Shown here one piece after another: positions 17,979 through 27,562 of a DNA stretch of 64,000 nucleotides. The notes under the pieces were generated by a model, which saw only the letters and a program-made list of their open reading frames with translations, did no database searches and had not been told where the DNA came from. The translations under genes and the position numbers were made by a program. The first letter of the stretch is position 1. Each line of letters begins with the position of its first letter. This DNA comes from an uncultured Bacilli bacterium (lineage in GTDB: Bacteria; Bacillota_I; Bacilli_A; RF39; UBA660): assembly GCA_934086935.1 (NCBI GenBank), contig CAKOIQ010000002.1:1-64000 (forward strand), written 5' to 3'.

Positions 17979-19048
17979 ACTTTTGACAACAAATTTAAGT
18001 CCTGAAGGGATGCGGCTACTTGCGTTAAATCTATTGGCATCTGTTTGTGTGCGTGCATATCCGGTTTTGACACTGCAAGAATAAAACATATCAGACATGT
18101 CTTCTACTAAAGAAGTATTAAATGAACTTAAATTTAAAATGGTTGCTTTTGAACCATTAAACATTCCCGACATAGTTGTTACTTTAGAGGTATCTAAATT
18201 TGAAACATCTAAAGTGGTACTTTTATTATAGTTTTGAAATAATTGACTGGCGGTATTAGCTAAAATAACATTATTATCTTGTCCAATGTAAATTTCATAT
18301 AGATTATTATTATTTGTAACTAATGTATAAGCCATGATGCTACCATTTTGTTTATCACTTACAACCCATGAATCTATGGCATTATTTGGTACTGAAACAC
18401 TATTTTTAAAGGCAATTGATTCAACTTAATTTCTTGTGATTGGTCCATTAAATGCAAGAGAATCAGGTTGAGTGCTGTTATTTTTAATGGATATTAAAGA
18501 ATCATATGGTAAAGCATTACCGTTATCTATTTTGATGAAACCAGCATATTTTTTGCCTTAACCACTATTTTGATTTTCGTTAGTTAATTTATAATATATT
18601 TTTAAACTATATGAATTAGTTGTTTGTTTGGTTTTAAATGTTCCAGTACCTAAAAGTACAGAACCTGCTTTAGGAATATTTTCGTTAGTTTTAGAAATTA
18701 ATGTATCACTCGTATTAGTACTGGTACCAGATAATGTATACGTTAAATCGTCAAAATTAAATCCATTAGTTGAAGTTGTTATGTATACATTTCTAAATCA
18801 GTGGTATTATTACCGGTTACAGTAAATAATTTATTAACCCAGGCTTCTTCTTTCGGATAGATATTTTCCATTTTAATAGTACCGGAACCATTGGCATATT
18901 TTATTGTCATTTTACCACCTTTAGCAAAGATTGTTGAGGATGACTCATTGTTACTTACACTTGAAAAATATGCATATGATAGTCCTCCAAAAATCAAACT
19001 TATAAATAATCCAATTACTAGTAATACTATTTTTTGTTTTTTATTCAT
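17976..19048 (-). pseudogene. decayed BspA-like (DUF285) surface protein
   Basis: The N-terminus (from 19048) is a SipW-type signal, VIGLFISLIFGGLSYAYFSS, followed by a TasA-like stretch. The frame breaks near 18778-18790: after LEMYT translation must shift to continue as TTSTNGFNFDDLTYTLSG. In the second frame two in-frame TAA codons follow, at 18558-18560 (NQNSG*GKKYAG) and 18426-18428 (NGPITRN*VESIA). The latter is a CAA-to-TAA change compared with NGPITKNQVEKIV in the intact protein at 35753. After that the reading frame is open through DUF285 units (SNLDTSKVTTMSGMF) to the tail TGYARTQTDANRFNASS. One frameshift and two nonsense codons make a functional product unlikely. Confidence 0.85.
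18094..18133. repeat. 40-bp exact repeat shared with the intact BspA-like gene
   Basis: The 40 bases here, which encode part of a DUF285 unit (FNTSLVEDMS), occur unchanged at 35874-35913 and 36024-36063 in the intact gene. This suggests recent copying or gene conversion between the loci. Confidence 0.85.
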
Positions 19049-19119
19049 TTTGACACCCTACTATCTTTTATCATTTTACAATAAAATAATTTTATTGTAA
19101 AGAATGCTTTTTTGTAATT

Positions 19120-19142
19120 TAAAAAACCATTAGATGGTTTTT
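19120..19142 (-). terminator. terminator of ylbL
   Basis: Minus strand AAAACCAT and ATGGTTTT pair around CTA and end in U residues; overlaps the gene's stop. Confidence 0.75.
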
Positions 19143-20149
19143 AGATATTCAACTGCTTCGGCAAAGGTTGAAACAGATTTGACATTAATTTTTAATTTAT
19201 GTTTTTTGGCATAGGTGCTTACTTCTTCATAGTTTTCGGTAGGACATAAGAAAATATCAGCATTATTCTTTTCGGCAGCAGCTAATTTAAATTTTACAGA
19301 ACCTATTTCTCCTACTTTACCATTTTCAGCAATGGTACCAGTGCCTACAATTTTTTTACCTTTAGTGATGTCTTCTTTAGTAATTGAATTATATATAGCA
19401 AGTGCGGTTATTAAGCCACCACTAGGCCCCGATTCACTTTCTTTTGATTTAATTTTAATGTTGTATTTTGAAGAATAATCATTAATATTTATGAAAGCTA
19501 ATCCAATATATTTAACATTGTTTTCTTCATATATTTTAGTATCTTCAGTTTTTTCTTTATTATCTTCAATATATTTAATATGAATAGTATCATTAACGTT
19601 TTTAGAATTTATATATTTTTTTAATTCATCTAATGAAGTCATTTGATGATTATCATAAGAAATTAATTTATCGCCAATTTTAATATTTGATTTACTTAAT
19701 GGATTTTTATAATAAACATAACTTGTTGTTTTAGTTATTTGATAATCAATATTAGCATAGTCAAATGCAACTTTGGTAGCATTTGAAATAGCACTTTTAT
19801 ATTCAATATGGTCTCTTACTAACATATCATTTAAAGTTTCATTATCACTAATAGTTAGTTCATCATTTTTAACTAGTTCCCAGCTGGGAATTAACTTAGC
19901 CATTAAATAATATGGAAGTTTAGCTTTCATATAACCTACATAAGCCATATTAAAAGTACCTTGAGATTTATATAAATCAGTTCCAGATACTCTTTCACTT
20001 GAATTAATTGTTCCTCCTGGTTTGTAGATACTATAACCAGTATCATAGAAACAAAAGCAAGCGAATAAAATTAAAAGAATTAAAGAAATATAGTTTTCTT
20101 TAAGATATTTTTTAATATAATTTGTGATATTTTTCAATTTTGTTTTCAT
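19130..20149 (-). CDS. YlbL-like PDZ and Lon-type membrane protease
   Basis: 339 residues. One N-terminal membrane helix (ISLILLILFACFCFYD), a PDZ domain at about 150-215 (KIGDKLISYDNHQMTSLDELKKYI) and a C-terminal S16 (Lon-type) proteolytic domain at about 235-330, without an ATPase. The catalytic Ser is in ESGPSGGLITALAIY and the catalytic Lys in VKFKLAAAEKN. B. subtilis YlbL has the same layout and lies close to ylbJ; here ylbJ is divergent, 31 bp away. YlbL is implicated in DNA-damage checkpoint recovery in Bacillus. A TATAAT box ends 6 bases before the ATG and no ribosome-binding site is seen, suggesting a leaderless mRNA. Confidence 0.88.
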   Translation of the reverse strand: MKTKLKNITNYIKKYLKENYISLILLILFACFCFYDTGYSIYKPGGTINSSERVSGTDLYKSQGTFNMAYVGYMKAKLPYYLMAKLIPSWELVKNDELTISDNETLNDMLVRDHIEYKSAISNATKVAFDYANIDYQITKTTSYVYYKNPLSKSNIKIGDKLISYDNHQMTSLDELKKYINSKNVNDTIHIKYIEDNKEKTEDTKIYEENNVKYIGLAFININDYSSKYNIKIKSKESESGPSGGLITALAIYNSITKEDITKGKKIVGTGTIAENGKVGEIGSVKFKLAAAEKNNADIFLCPTENYEEVSTYAKKHKLKINVKSVSTFAEAVEYLKTI

Positions 20150-20155
20150 ATTTAA

Positions 20156-20161
20156 ATTATA
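20156..20161 (-). promoter_or_regulatory. -10 box directly before ylbL (possible leaderless start)
   Basis: TATAAT on the minus strand with only 6 bases to the ATG at 20149, placing a normal transcription start at or within the start codon. The -35 region (TTCATA, 18 bases upstream) is weak. Confidence 0.5.
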
Positions 20162-20180
20162 GCATGTTTATGAGGAATTT

Positions 20181-21062
20181 ATGAAAAAATTAATTAGAAT
20201 TATTTTTATTTTACTGATATTGTTTTTATTTTATGTAAATAGAGATATGGCTTTTGAGGGTATTATTAGAGGAATTAATTTATGGAATAATTCTTTATTT
20301 CCTTCGATATTTCCTATTTTAATTATTAGTGATTTTATTTTAAGTACTGATCTTGTTTATTATATTAATAGGGTTTGGGGTAATGTTTTTAGGAAGTTGT
20401 TTAAGGTTAGTGGTTATGGTTCTTATGTTTTTATTATGAGTATGTTTTGTGGGTGTCCTAGTAATGCTAAATATGTTAGTGATTTACTTAATAATAATAT
20501 TATTAATAAAGATGAGGCTATTAAGATTTTATCTATGAGTTTACTTTATAATCCTTTACTTATTATTGCTATTACGCCCTATTTAAGCTTTTCTAAGCAA
20601 CTTTTAATTATATTTGGTAATCTTGTATGTAATTTTATTATTGGGCTTTTAAATAGAAATTATAAGGCTAATATTAGTAGTTATAATTATATTAAAAAGA
20701 ATTTTAATTTGGTTAATTCTATTAGTAATGCGATTAATACTTTATTACTTATTTTAGGAAGTGTATGTTTATTTATGGGATTATCTTATATTCTTCCATT
20801 TAGTCATCCTTTAATAACGGGATTTTTTGAGATTACTTCAGGAATTAATATGATTAATTATGTAAGAATTAATGTTTTTTATAAAATTATTTATACAGTT
20901 ATTATGATGAGTTTTGGAGGATTATCAATTTTAATTCAAATAAAAAGCATCTTAAAAGACGCTAATTTAGATTATTCTTTATATTATAAATCAAGAATTA
21001 TCCATTTAATTTTATTTTTAATTATGATATATGGTTTTAAATACTTGTTTGGGTGGTTATAG
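20181..21062 (+). CDS. ylbJ: YlbJ/SpoVV-like sporulation membrane transporter
   Basis: 293 residues, polytopic. It has the family pattern of nucleoside-recognition (gate) membrane proteins: NLWNNSLFPSIFPILIISDF and MFCGCPSNAKYVSDLLN, matching the SxxSGYPxGAK region of YlbJ but with CGCPSNAK. In Bacillus YlbJ (SpoVV) carries dipicolinic acid into the forespore. The usual length is about 400, so the N- or C-terminal gate repeat is shortened. GAGGA ribosome-binding site before the ATG. Divergent from ylbL; its end overlaps the end of the prepilin gene at 21037. Confidence 0.82.
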   Translation: MKKLIRIIFILLILFLFYVNRDMAFEGIIRGINLWNNSLFPSIFPILIISDFILSTDLVYYINRVWGNVFRKLFKVSGYGSYVFIMSMFCGCPSNAKYVSDLLNNNIINKDEAIKILSMSLLYNPLLIIAITPYLSFSKQLLIIFGNLVCNFIIGLLNRNYKANISSYNYIKKNFNLVNSISNAINTLLLILGSVCLFMGLSYILPFSHPLITGFFEITSGINMINYVRINVFYKIIYTVIMMSFGGLSILIQIKSILKDANLDYSLYYKSRIIHLILFLIMIYGFKYLFGWL

Positions 21063-21750
21063 AAAATCCAAAGTATGTAGATGCACTTGATTTAAAAATT
21101 TGAGCTTTTTCTAATTGAACTTCTGGTGATTCAGTATCAGTAAATCTTACACCTAGTGTTGGATAAATATAATTTAACTTGATACTATAATCATTATCAT
21201 CTGCATCTATAATTGGTACTTTAATAGTTAGTGTACAAATGTTATCTGATGCTTTGCAATCATGATTATTTATTTCACCTTTCTTTGTTGAACTTGAAGG
21301 TGTTATGCTACTTTCTCTCATTATTTGATAATATCCTCTTTTATACCCTACTACATTAATTGTTTCTTCACTACTATAATTATATGTGTAGTACAATAGA
21401 TATCCAATATTATCACTAGTTAAATTTTCATTATAAATAAATTTTAAACAATATAAATTATCAACATCACTTGGGGGATTAGGTATTATTCTTTTGGTTC
21501 CTTGTTGTTTTATTTCTTCGTTATCACACGCATATACTTGTTGAAGATCATATATTCTAAAATCATTTTGAATACTTCTTGTTACTAGAGCTTGATTAAT
21601 TAATTCTTTTGATGATTTAGCAGTATTATCATTAGTATTTTTAATAGTTATTAAAGCATTAAATAAAAATATTAAAACTATTGATACTAAAGAAATACTT
21701 ATGACTATTTCGGTTATAGTTAAACCTTTATTATTTTTTAATATTTTCAT
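21037..21750 (-). CDS. type IV prepilin-like protein
   Basis: 237 residues starting with a class III leader and helix, KNNKG then LTITEIVISISLVSIVLIFLF, with Glu at mature position 5. The rest is a soluble domain with a Cys pair (NHDCKASDNICTL) and another Cys pair (VYACDNEE, LYCLKF). The size resembles minor pilins of the ComGF/PilW type. It overlaps the ftsW-type gene stop by one base, so it is translationally coupled to it, an unexpected pairing. Confidence 0.85.
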   Translation of the reverse strand: MKILKNNKGLTITEIVISISLVSIVLIFLFNALITIKNTNDNTAKSSKELINQALVTRSIQNDFRIYDLQQVYACDNEEIKQQGTKRIIPNPPSDVDNLYCLKFIYNENLTSDNIGYLLYYTYNYSSEETINVVGYKRGYYQIMRESSITPSSSTKKGEINNHDCKASDNICTLTIKVPIIDADDNDYSIKLNYIYPTLGVRFTDTESPEVQLEKAQIFKSSASTYFGFSITTQTSI

Positions 21751-22901
21751 TAGATACTCCTTATTAATTCTTTGGTTTTATTATTATTTGTTTCAATGGC
21801 AACTCTTTGACAAACAAATAATAAACAAATTAAACTTATATAAAATGATCCTCCATAAGATAAGAATGGAACGGGAACTCCTGTTAATGGGATTAAAGCT
21901 AAGACTCCCATAAAATTAATTAATAGATGAATTAATATATAGCAAAATGTTCCATAAGCAATATATTTACCTCTAATTGTATTTGATTTGCGTGCTATTT
22001 GAAGAAGTCTACTTAACAATATTCCATAACATATTATTATGATGGCGCCAACTAAAGCTCCTAGTTCTTCAACTATTATGGGAAATATAAAGTCGGTATG
22101 GGCTTCTGGTAAATAAAGATATTTTTGGGTTGAATTTCCTAAGCCGACACCAAATAGTCCACCATTATTAATCGCTATAAATCCGTTACATACTTGATAG
22201 CCGGTTTCTTTAGTATATCTTGTACAGGGATTTTTAAAAACAAATCGGCTCATTTGTTCTTTATTTAAAAAGTCTCCGGTTAAAATTATTACTAAACAGA
22301 CTAATGCCGTTATAATTCCAGCTATTTTTATTTTTTTGATACTTTGGTTACTATTAGGGATTGCCAAAAATATCATACCAGCAATACATGCAACTATTAA
22401 AGCTGTCCCTGCATCAGGTTGCATGGCAATTAATCCACACCCTATCAAAACTAATATTAAAGGTGTAATTAACTTTTTAATATTAAGTTCATCACGAGAA
22501 ATGATTTTTTCAAGATAAACTGCTAGATAAACAATCATGATGGGTTTTAAAAATTCTGATGGTTGAAAACTAAAGAAACCTAAATTAAACCATGATTTGG
22601 CACTATTGGTTATTGCTCCATATGGGATTAACAAGAAAATAATTAAAATTATACCAATCATAGCTATTGGGGCTAAGACTTTATATTTTTTAGTTGGAAG
22701 CCTTAAAAAAAAGATAAAACCTGCTAAAAATGATGCGATAACAAATAATAATTGTCTTTTAAAAAAATATGATTCTTCAACTTTGTTATAAAGTACAGCA
22801 GTAATTGATGAAGCACTAAAAATCATTACTAGTCCTAAGATAGTAAAGGCAATCATAAGAAAAAATAAAGGTTTATCCATCTTTTGTAATGTATTTTTCA
22901 C
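21750..22901 (-). CDS. FtsW/RodA/SpoVE-family lipid II polymerase
   Basis: 383 residues from a GTG start at 22901, chosen because AGGTG lies 5 bases before it and an earlier in-frame GTG sits inside the terminator hairpin. About ten membrane helices. SEDS-family marks: IFSASS, KSWFNLGFFSFQPSEFLKP, AMQPDAGTALI (catalytic Asp), EAHTDFIFPIIVEELG and VPFLSYGGS. SEDS proteins polymerise glycan strands with a class B PBP; the candidate partner in the window is at 28833. FtsW, RodA and SpoVE cannot be separated by eye. Confidence 0.93.
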   Translation of the reverse strand: MKNTLQKMDKPLFFLMIAFTILGLVMIFSASSITAVLYNKVEESYFFKRQLLFVIASFLAGFIFFLRLPTKKYKVLAPIAMIGIILIIFLLIPYGAITNSAKSWFNLGFFSFQPSEFLKPIMIVYLAVYLEKIISRDELNIKKLITPLILVLIGCGLIAMQPDAGTALIVACIAGMIFLAIPNSNQSIKKIKIAGIITALVCLVIILTGDFLNKEQMSRFVFKNPCTRYTKETGYQVCNGFIAINNGGLFGVGLGNSTQKYLYLPEAHTDFIFPIIVEELGALVGAIIIICYGILLSRLLQIARKSNTIRGKYIAYGTFCYILIHLLINFMGVLALIPLTGVPVPFLSYGGSFYISLICLLFVCQRVAIETNNNKTKELIRSI

Positions 22902-22930
22902 ACTTTCACCTACTATGGATATTTTATCAT

Positions 22931-22959
22931 AAAAAAACACATATTTAAATATGTGTTTT
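22931..22959. terminator. terminator of the Tad operon
   Basis: A near-perfect palindrome (22934-22959) with A/T tracts on both sides directly at the tadC stop codon. Confidence 0.8.
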
Positions 22960-23665
22960 AAAAGTTTACTGTATTTAACGATTCAATTACTTTTATTATA
23001 AGTGGTCCAATGATGATAAGCATAAGTAAAGGGATAAATATCAATACACTTACAATACTTATTTTAATTGGCATTTTATTTATCTTACCTTTAGCTTCTA
23101 ATATGATTTTATCATTTATATAATCTAATTCTCTATTTAGTGAATCAATCATGTTATTACCATAAATATTTGATTCCATTAAATTTAAAATTATATTATT
23201 TATTGTGTCACTTGGAATTCTAGTTTTTAAATCATCTAAACTTTCATTTAAGCTTTTACCTAATGTCATATCTTCCATAGCTTTTTTAAATTCTCTACTT
23301 AATTCATTATCCATATTTTTACAAGTTAAATCGATTGAGTTTTTTAAATTATTACCTGATTCTAATGTTAAACATAGGATTTGGAAGAAAAATGTTGATT
23401 GTTTTTCTAATTTTTTTCTTCTTTTGTTTAAACGATAATCAAAGAATAGATACTCAGCTAAGGGAAAATAAATGGCGACAATGATTATACTTTTTAAAAG
23501 TGTTGTCTGCATTAAAGCCATTAAAAATATGAATAAGCTTATTATTAAATGATTACCTAAAATTAAATCAACATTATAATCATGTTCAGCCCCAAATTGT
23601 TTATTTTTCTTTTTTATTCTAGCAATTGATTCTTTGGTATATATTTTATTTACTAAATTTTTCAT
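22958..23665 (-). CDS. tadC: Tad secretion platform protein TadC
   Basis: 235 residues, GspF/T2SSF-type inner-membrane platform protein. Conserved stretch LCLTLESGNNLKNSIDLTCKN and FKKAMEDMTLGKSLNESLDDL, followed by LMESNIYGNNMIDSLNREL. Two membrane helices lie near 45-75 and two or so at 205-235. It follows TadB with a one-base overlap. With TadA and TadB it forms the motor complex that assembles Flp-type pili. Confidence 0.87.
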   Translation of the reverse strand: MKNLVNKIYTKESIARIKKKNKQFGAEHDYNVDLILGNHLIISLFIFLMALMQTTLLKSIIIVAIYFPLAEYLFFDYRLNKRRKKLEKQSTFFFQILCLTLESGNNLKNSIDLTCKNMDNELSREFKKAMEDMTLGKSLNESLDDLKTRIPSDTINNIILNLMESNIYGNNMIDSLNRELDYINDKIILEAKGKINKMPIKISIVSVLIFIPLLMLIIIGPLIIKVIESLNTVNF

Positions 23666-24657
23666 TATTCAACCCTCAATATCTTTTTTATTATGATGAT
23701 GTAACTTATATAAAGTAAAACTGCTAGAAGTATAATTAAATAACCAATTGGATTTGATAATAATGGTTTAAAATATGTTGGATTTAAAGTATTTAAAAGT
23801 ATTATTAAAATAATAGGAATTACTAATAGTACATAATAGACAAATTTAGAACTACTTGTCATTGAATTTAATTCATCATCTAATCTTTTATTATTAGTAA
23901 ATGATTTTTCAATATTATTAAAAATACCTACTAAATTACCACCAGTTAAATTTAAAAGATTTAAACTACTTGTTATATATTTAGCATCTTCAATTTGAAC
24001 TCGATCATAAAAGCGATCAAAGACATCTTTTATTTCCAATCCATATTTAAGATCATTACCTATTCTTTCGAATTCTTCACTGATAGGTCCGGTTAAATCC
24101 TTAGTTACAAGTTCAATTGCTTGGGTTATGTTGTAGCCAGATTTAAAAGCATTATTCATAATTACAATGGCTTTTAATAAATCATTTTCTATTTCTTTAT
24201 TTCTTTTTGATTCTAAGATATTTAAATAGATATTATAAATAAAGAAACTTAAGATTAAAACTAATATCATTATAAATAAATTAAAGGTTCCATTAATTAA
24301 ATTTACAATTAGATAAAAGGTTCCACACATTAATGAGATACAGAACTTATTAGATATAATGATTAAAGAATCTAAATAAGATACAGTTGGTTTATGAACA
24401 TATCTTTCATATTTTTTGGATAACTTTTTATAATAATTTCTTTTTGATAGATATTTAGCTATGGAAAGTCTAAATGAACGGTAATTTTCAACGAAATTAT
24501 CAGCTAATGATTTGGTTTCTGTTTCATTATTTTTTACTGTATATTTAGATAATCTATCATTATATTTGATTGTTTTATTTATTTTTACAATTCGATATAG
24601 AATAATAAATAAAATTATAGCAGCAATTACTTGATAGATTAATATTTCTTTTCTCAT
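23665..24657 (-). CDS. tadB: Tad secretion platform protein TadB
   Basis: 330 residues, T2SSF domain. Membrane segments at the N-terminus, about 100-150 and the last 60 residues. The motif MNNAFKSGYNITQAIELVT and LKYGLEIKDVFDRFYDRVQ belong to the GspF family, followed by LLNLTGGNLVGIFNNIEKS. Sits between tadA and tadC as in typical tad loci. Confidence 0.88.
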   Translation of the reverse strand: MRKEILIYQVIAAIILFIILYRIVKINKTIKYNDRLSKYTVKNNETETKSLADNFVENYRSFRLSIAKYLSKRNYYKKLSKKYERYVHKPTVSYLDSLIIISNKFCISLMCGTFYLIVNLINGTFNLFIMILVLILSFFIYNIYLNILESKRNKEIENDLLKAIVIMNNAFKSGYNITQAIELVTKDLTGPISEEFERIGNDLKYGLEIKDVFDRFYDRVQIEDAKYITSSLNLLNLTGGNLVGIFNNIEKSFTNNKRLDDELNSMTSSSKFVYYVLLVIPIILIILLNTLNPTYFKPLLSNPIGYLIILLAVLLYISYIIIIKKILRVE

Positions 24658-24674
24658 AGCTAATTTCCTTTCTT

Positions 24675-26000
24675 TTATTTTTTAAACATATTGTTTATTT
24701 TAGTTATTCCTCTTGAGGTTAAAATTTTATAGACATAAGGTTCTTTTTTAGTTTTTATGTATTCTCCAATTTCTTCTCCTTTGTCTGTTAATCCTTTTTG
24801 AACAAATTCAAAGATTGGATTTAATTTAATCATGTCATTATCAAAACCTACTACTTCACTTATATTTGTGATTTTTCTTTTACCATCATGCATTCTTTCG
24901 ATATTAATAACTAGATTAATGGCGTTTTCTATATATTCTCTGATAGCATTAATTGGAATATCCATTCCACTCATTAAAACCATTGTTTCTAAACGATTTA
25001 GAGCATCTACTACTCCATTGGCATGTAAGGTAGTAAGAGAACCATCATGACCAGTATTCATAGCTTGTAGCATATCAAATGCTTCTTTACCACGACATTC
25101 ACCAACAATGATACGATCTGGTCTCATACGAAGAGCATTGATTACTAAGTCTCTAATGGTAATAGCTGAATTGTTATTATAGTTTTCAGTTCTTGTTTCT
25201 AAACTAATAACATGTTCTTGTTCTAATTTTAATTCAGCTGCATCTTCAATTGTAATAATACGTTCATTATTACCAATAAAGCTACTTAAGATATTTAAAA
25301 GTGTGGTTTTACCAGAACCAGTACCTCCACAAACAATAATATTTAGTTTGCCTTGGACAGCTGCTTCTAAAAATGTAGCCATCTCGGCAGTTAAGGTACC
25401 TACTCTAAGTAAATCATCAATACTTGTCATATTACGTTTAAATTTACGAATGGTGATAACTGGTCCATTGACACTTAGTGGTGGGATAACTGCATTAATA
25501 CGAGAACCATCAGCAAGTCTTGAATCAACCATAGGATTAGATGAATCAATTGTTCTTCCAAGAGGTCCGATTAATCTTTGAATAGTTCTGATGATATGGT
25601 CATCATTAATAAATGAAACACTATTGTCTTTGACTAATTTACCATCAATTTCAACATAGATATCTTTAGGACCATTTACCATAATTTCAGTAATATTATT
25701 ATCAGTTAAAAGTTCACTAATTGGACCTAGTCCATTAATTTCATCATCAATTAAATTAAAGATATGACTTCTTTCAATGTTACTTAAATCATACCCTTCT
25801 AAGCATTCATCAATATTTTCATTAATGAATTCTTCCATGTCTCTTCCTTCAGGAACTTCTTTATCAATTAGATGTTCAATGATTTTCTTTCTTAACTCAT
25901 CTAATAATTTTTTATCTGGAAAGACATCATAATCTGTAAGAGGTGTTTCTTTAATATTTTTATTTTGAAAGTTAAATATTTCTGTTAATGTTTTACTCAT
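24675..26000 (-). CDS. tadA: Tad/CpaF secretion ATPase TadA
   Basis: 441 residues. An N-terminal helical domain is followed by the type II/IV secretion ATPase core: [18 protein letters not shown], Walker [27 protein letters not shown], the Walker B region [19 protein letters not shown] and [12 protein letters not shown]. There is no Cys4 zinc motif, unlike the PilB-type ATPase at 61250, so the cell has two such motors. It hexamerises on the membrane and powers pilus assembly. Confidence 0.95.
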   Translation of the reverse strand: MSKTLTEIFNFQNKNIKETPLTDYDVFPDKKLLDELRKKIIEHLIDKEVPEGRDMEEFINENIDECLEGYDLSNIERSHIFNLIDDEINGLGPISELLTDNNITEIMVNGPKDIYVEIDGKLVKDNSVSFINDDHIIRTIQRLIGPLGRTIDSSNPMVDSRLADGSRINAVIPPLSVNGPVITIRKFKRNMTSIDDLLRVGTLTAEMATFLEAAVQGKLNIIVCGGTGSGKTTLLNILSSFIGNNERIITIEDAAELKLEQEHVISLETRTENYNNNSAITIRDLVINALRMRPDRIIVGECRGKEAFDMLQAMNTGHDGSLTTLHANGVVDALNRLETMVLMSGMDIPINAIREYIENAINLVINIERMHDGKRKITNISEVVGFDNDMIKLNPIFEFVQKGLTDKGEEIGEYIKTKKEPYVYKILTSRGITKINNMFKK

Positions 26001-26739
26001 TGTTACCTCCTACAATATCAGTGGCAATTGTATTAAATATTTTATAATCTTTAAAATTACTATTTTTAATACAGATTATTTCACCATCTAAAGTTAAACT
26101 ATCCATGTTTTTAATATGAAAATCTTTACTAATTATATAATCAATATCAATACCAAGAATATTTTTAATATCATATAGTGAAAAATAATCTTTATCAGGA
26201 TTAACACTATTATTTAAGATTAATTTATATTTTTTAATGTTATTATCATCGAAAATGTTTAACATATTTTTTAAGTTTTTTAGTGAGATTGGATCATTTG
26301 ATGTCATGAAATAAACGATATTGCATTTATCTAAGGCAAAAACATTAATTTGATCTAATGAATGAGTTGTATCAATTAAGATTACATCAAATAAGTAATA
26401 ACATTCATCAATTAAAATATCGATATATTTAGGATCAATTTTATTTGCTTGTCTTGGATCTTTTGGTGCGGCTACAAATGAGATATTTTCATTATATTTA
26501 ATTAAGTAATTTTCAATATCATCAAATCTATTATTGTTATAATCGTCACAGAAATTATAAATTGATTTAGTAAGGTTTGCATTTAATGAACAAGCAATGG
26601 CTCCATTGGATAAGTCTAAATCAATTATTAATACTTTTTTATTTAAATTAGATAATGTTCCCGCTAAATTAAGAATAAAAGTAGTTTTACCTATTCCTCC
26701 TTTAGCTCCGTACACACATATGCTTTTCCCCTTTGCCAT
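25993..26739 (-). CDS. TadZ/CpaE-like P-loop ATPase (MinD/ParA fold)
   Basis: The start is taken at the ATG at 26739 (MAKGKSICVYG) because GAGGA precedes it; 248 residues. Deviant Walker A KGGIGKTTF, Walker B KVLIIDLDLSNG and VILIDTTHS are those of the MinD/ParA family. In tad loci such proteins localise the machinery to the pole. The N-terminal receiver-like domain of classic CpaE is missing. Its end overlaps tadA by 8 bp. Confidence 0.85.
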   Translation of the reverse strand: MAKGKSICVYGAKGGIGKTTFILNLAGTLSNLNKKVLIIDLDLSNGAIACSLNANLTKSIYNFCDDYNNNRFDDIENYLIKYNENISFVAAPKDPRQANKIDPKYIDILIDECYYLFDVILIDTTHSLDQINVFALDKCNIVYFMTSNDPISLKNLKNMLNIFDDNNIKKYKLILNNSVNPDKDYFSLYDIKNILGIDIDYIISKDFHIKNMDSLTLDGEIICIKNSNFKDYKIFNTIATDIVGGNNE

Positions 26740-26740
26740 G

Positions 26741-27133
26741 TTATTCCTCGATTTCTTTCTCAACAATAATTATTTCGTCATTTTCTTTATGTGCTTCAAT
26801 ATTTATTTGAGTACGATAACTTTTAATACCTAAAACATTTCCAAAAAAACTTGGATATGAATGGCTATTATATATTTTTAAAGTGGTTCCATCATATGAT
26901 GCATTTAACATATCAGTATCGTATTTATTTTTTTCATATAAATTTTTAACTTCAGTTACTTTATCTGCATAACTGTTAGTTAAAACTTCTTTGGCTATTT
27001 CTTTTGATACTAAATTATATCTATTATTAGCAATGATTATCATGACATTATCGTATACAAAAGCTAAAACAATAAAGATAATTGGTATTAAAACAATGAA
27101 TAATGCCCCACTTTGTCCACGATTATTTCTCAT
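26741..27133 (-). CDS. TadE/TadF-like minor pseudopilin
   Basis: 130 residues. Short basic leader MRNNRGQSGALF followed by one hydrophobic helix (IVLIPIIFIVLAFVYDNVMI), then a small extracytoplasmic domain ending in acidic residues. The RGQ-S-A start followed by a helix is typical of TadE/TadF and Tad-like proteins. It overlaps both neighbours, so it is co-translated. Confidence 0.75.
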   Translation of the reverse strand: MRNNRGQSGALFIVLIPIIFIVLAFVYDNVMIIIANNRYNLVSKEIAKEVLTNSYADKVTEVKNLYEKNKYDTDMLNASYDGTTLKIYNSHSYPSFFGNVLGIKSYRTQINIEAHKENDEIIIVEKEIEE

Positions 27134-27482
27134 TTAAAATCACTCTTTCAGTTTTAATTTTATAAGGATTACCTAAGATACTACTTAATCCAGGAGTAAT
27201 AAATTCATAGTTATCGGTTATTTCTAAGTATGAATATTTAGCATCTTTATTACTTTTAAATGTTGCTGTTTTTAAATCTTTTTGAATAAATTTAGTAATA
27301 TTTTCATCAGATTCATTTTCGTTATAAAGTTTAATAATATCTGGCATTTTACTTTCAGCGTTGTTTTTATGGCTAAAAATTATCATAGTATCAACTAATC
27401 CCATTATTATAAAAATAATAACAGGGAGAATAATAACAAATTCAACTAATGCTTGACCACGTTTATTCTTCATTGTTATCAC
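27123..27482 (-). CDS. TadE-like pseudopilin
   Basis: About 119 residues. KRGQALVEFVIILPVIIFII is a textbook TadE leader and helix, with Glu in the helix. A small soluble domain follows. First gene of the Tad operon. The start may be the GTG at 27482 or the ATG at 27473; an AGGAAAG site lies just upstream and does not decide between them. Confidence 0.83.
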   Translation of the reverse strand: MITMKNKRGQALVEFVIILPVIIFIIMGLVDTMIIFSHKNNAESKMPDIIKLYNENESDENITKFIQKDLKTATFKSNKDAKYSYLEITDNYEFITPGLSSILGNPYKIKTERVILNEK

Positions 27483-27501
27483 ACTTTCCTACTATAAATA
27501 A

Positions 27502-27530
27502 ATTATAGCATAAGATAATTATTTTGTGAA
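27502..27530 (-). promoter_or_regulatory. promoter of the Tad operon
   Basis: Minus strand: -35 TTCACA (27525-27530), 17-base spacer, -10 TATAAT (27502-27507), about 20 bases before the first Tad gene. Confidence 0.7.
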
Positions 27531-27562
27531 TTTATTTTATTAAAAAAGTGAGTAAAACTCAC

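Noticed and set aside
18628..18825. Plus-strand frame in the pseudogene
   Set aside because: Opposite strand of the decayed BspA-like gene; no ribosome-binding site or similarity.
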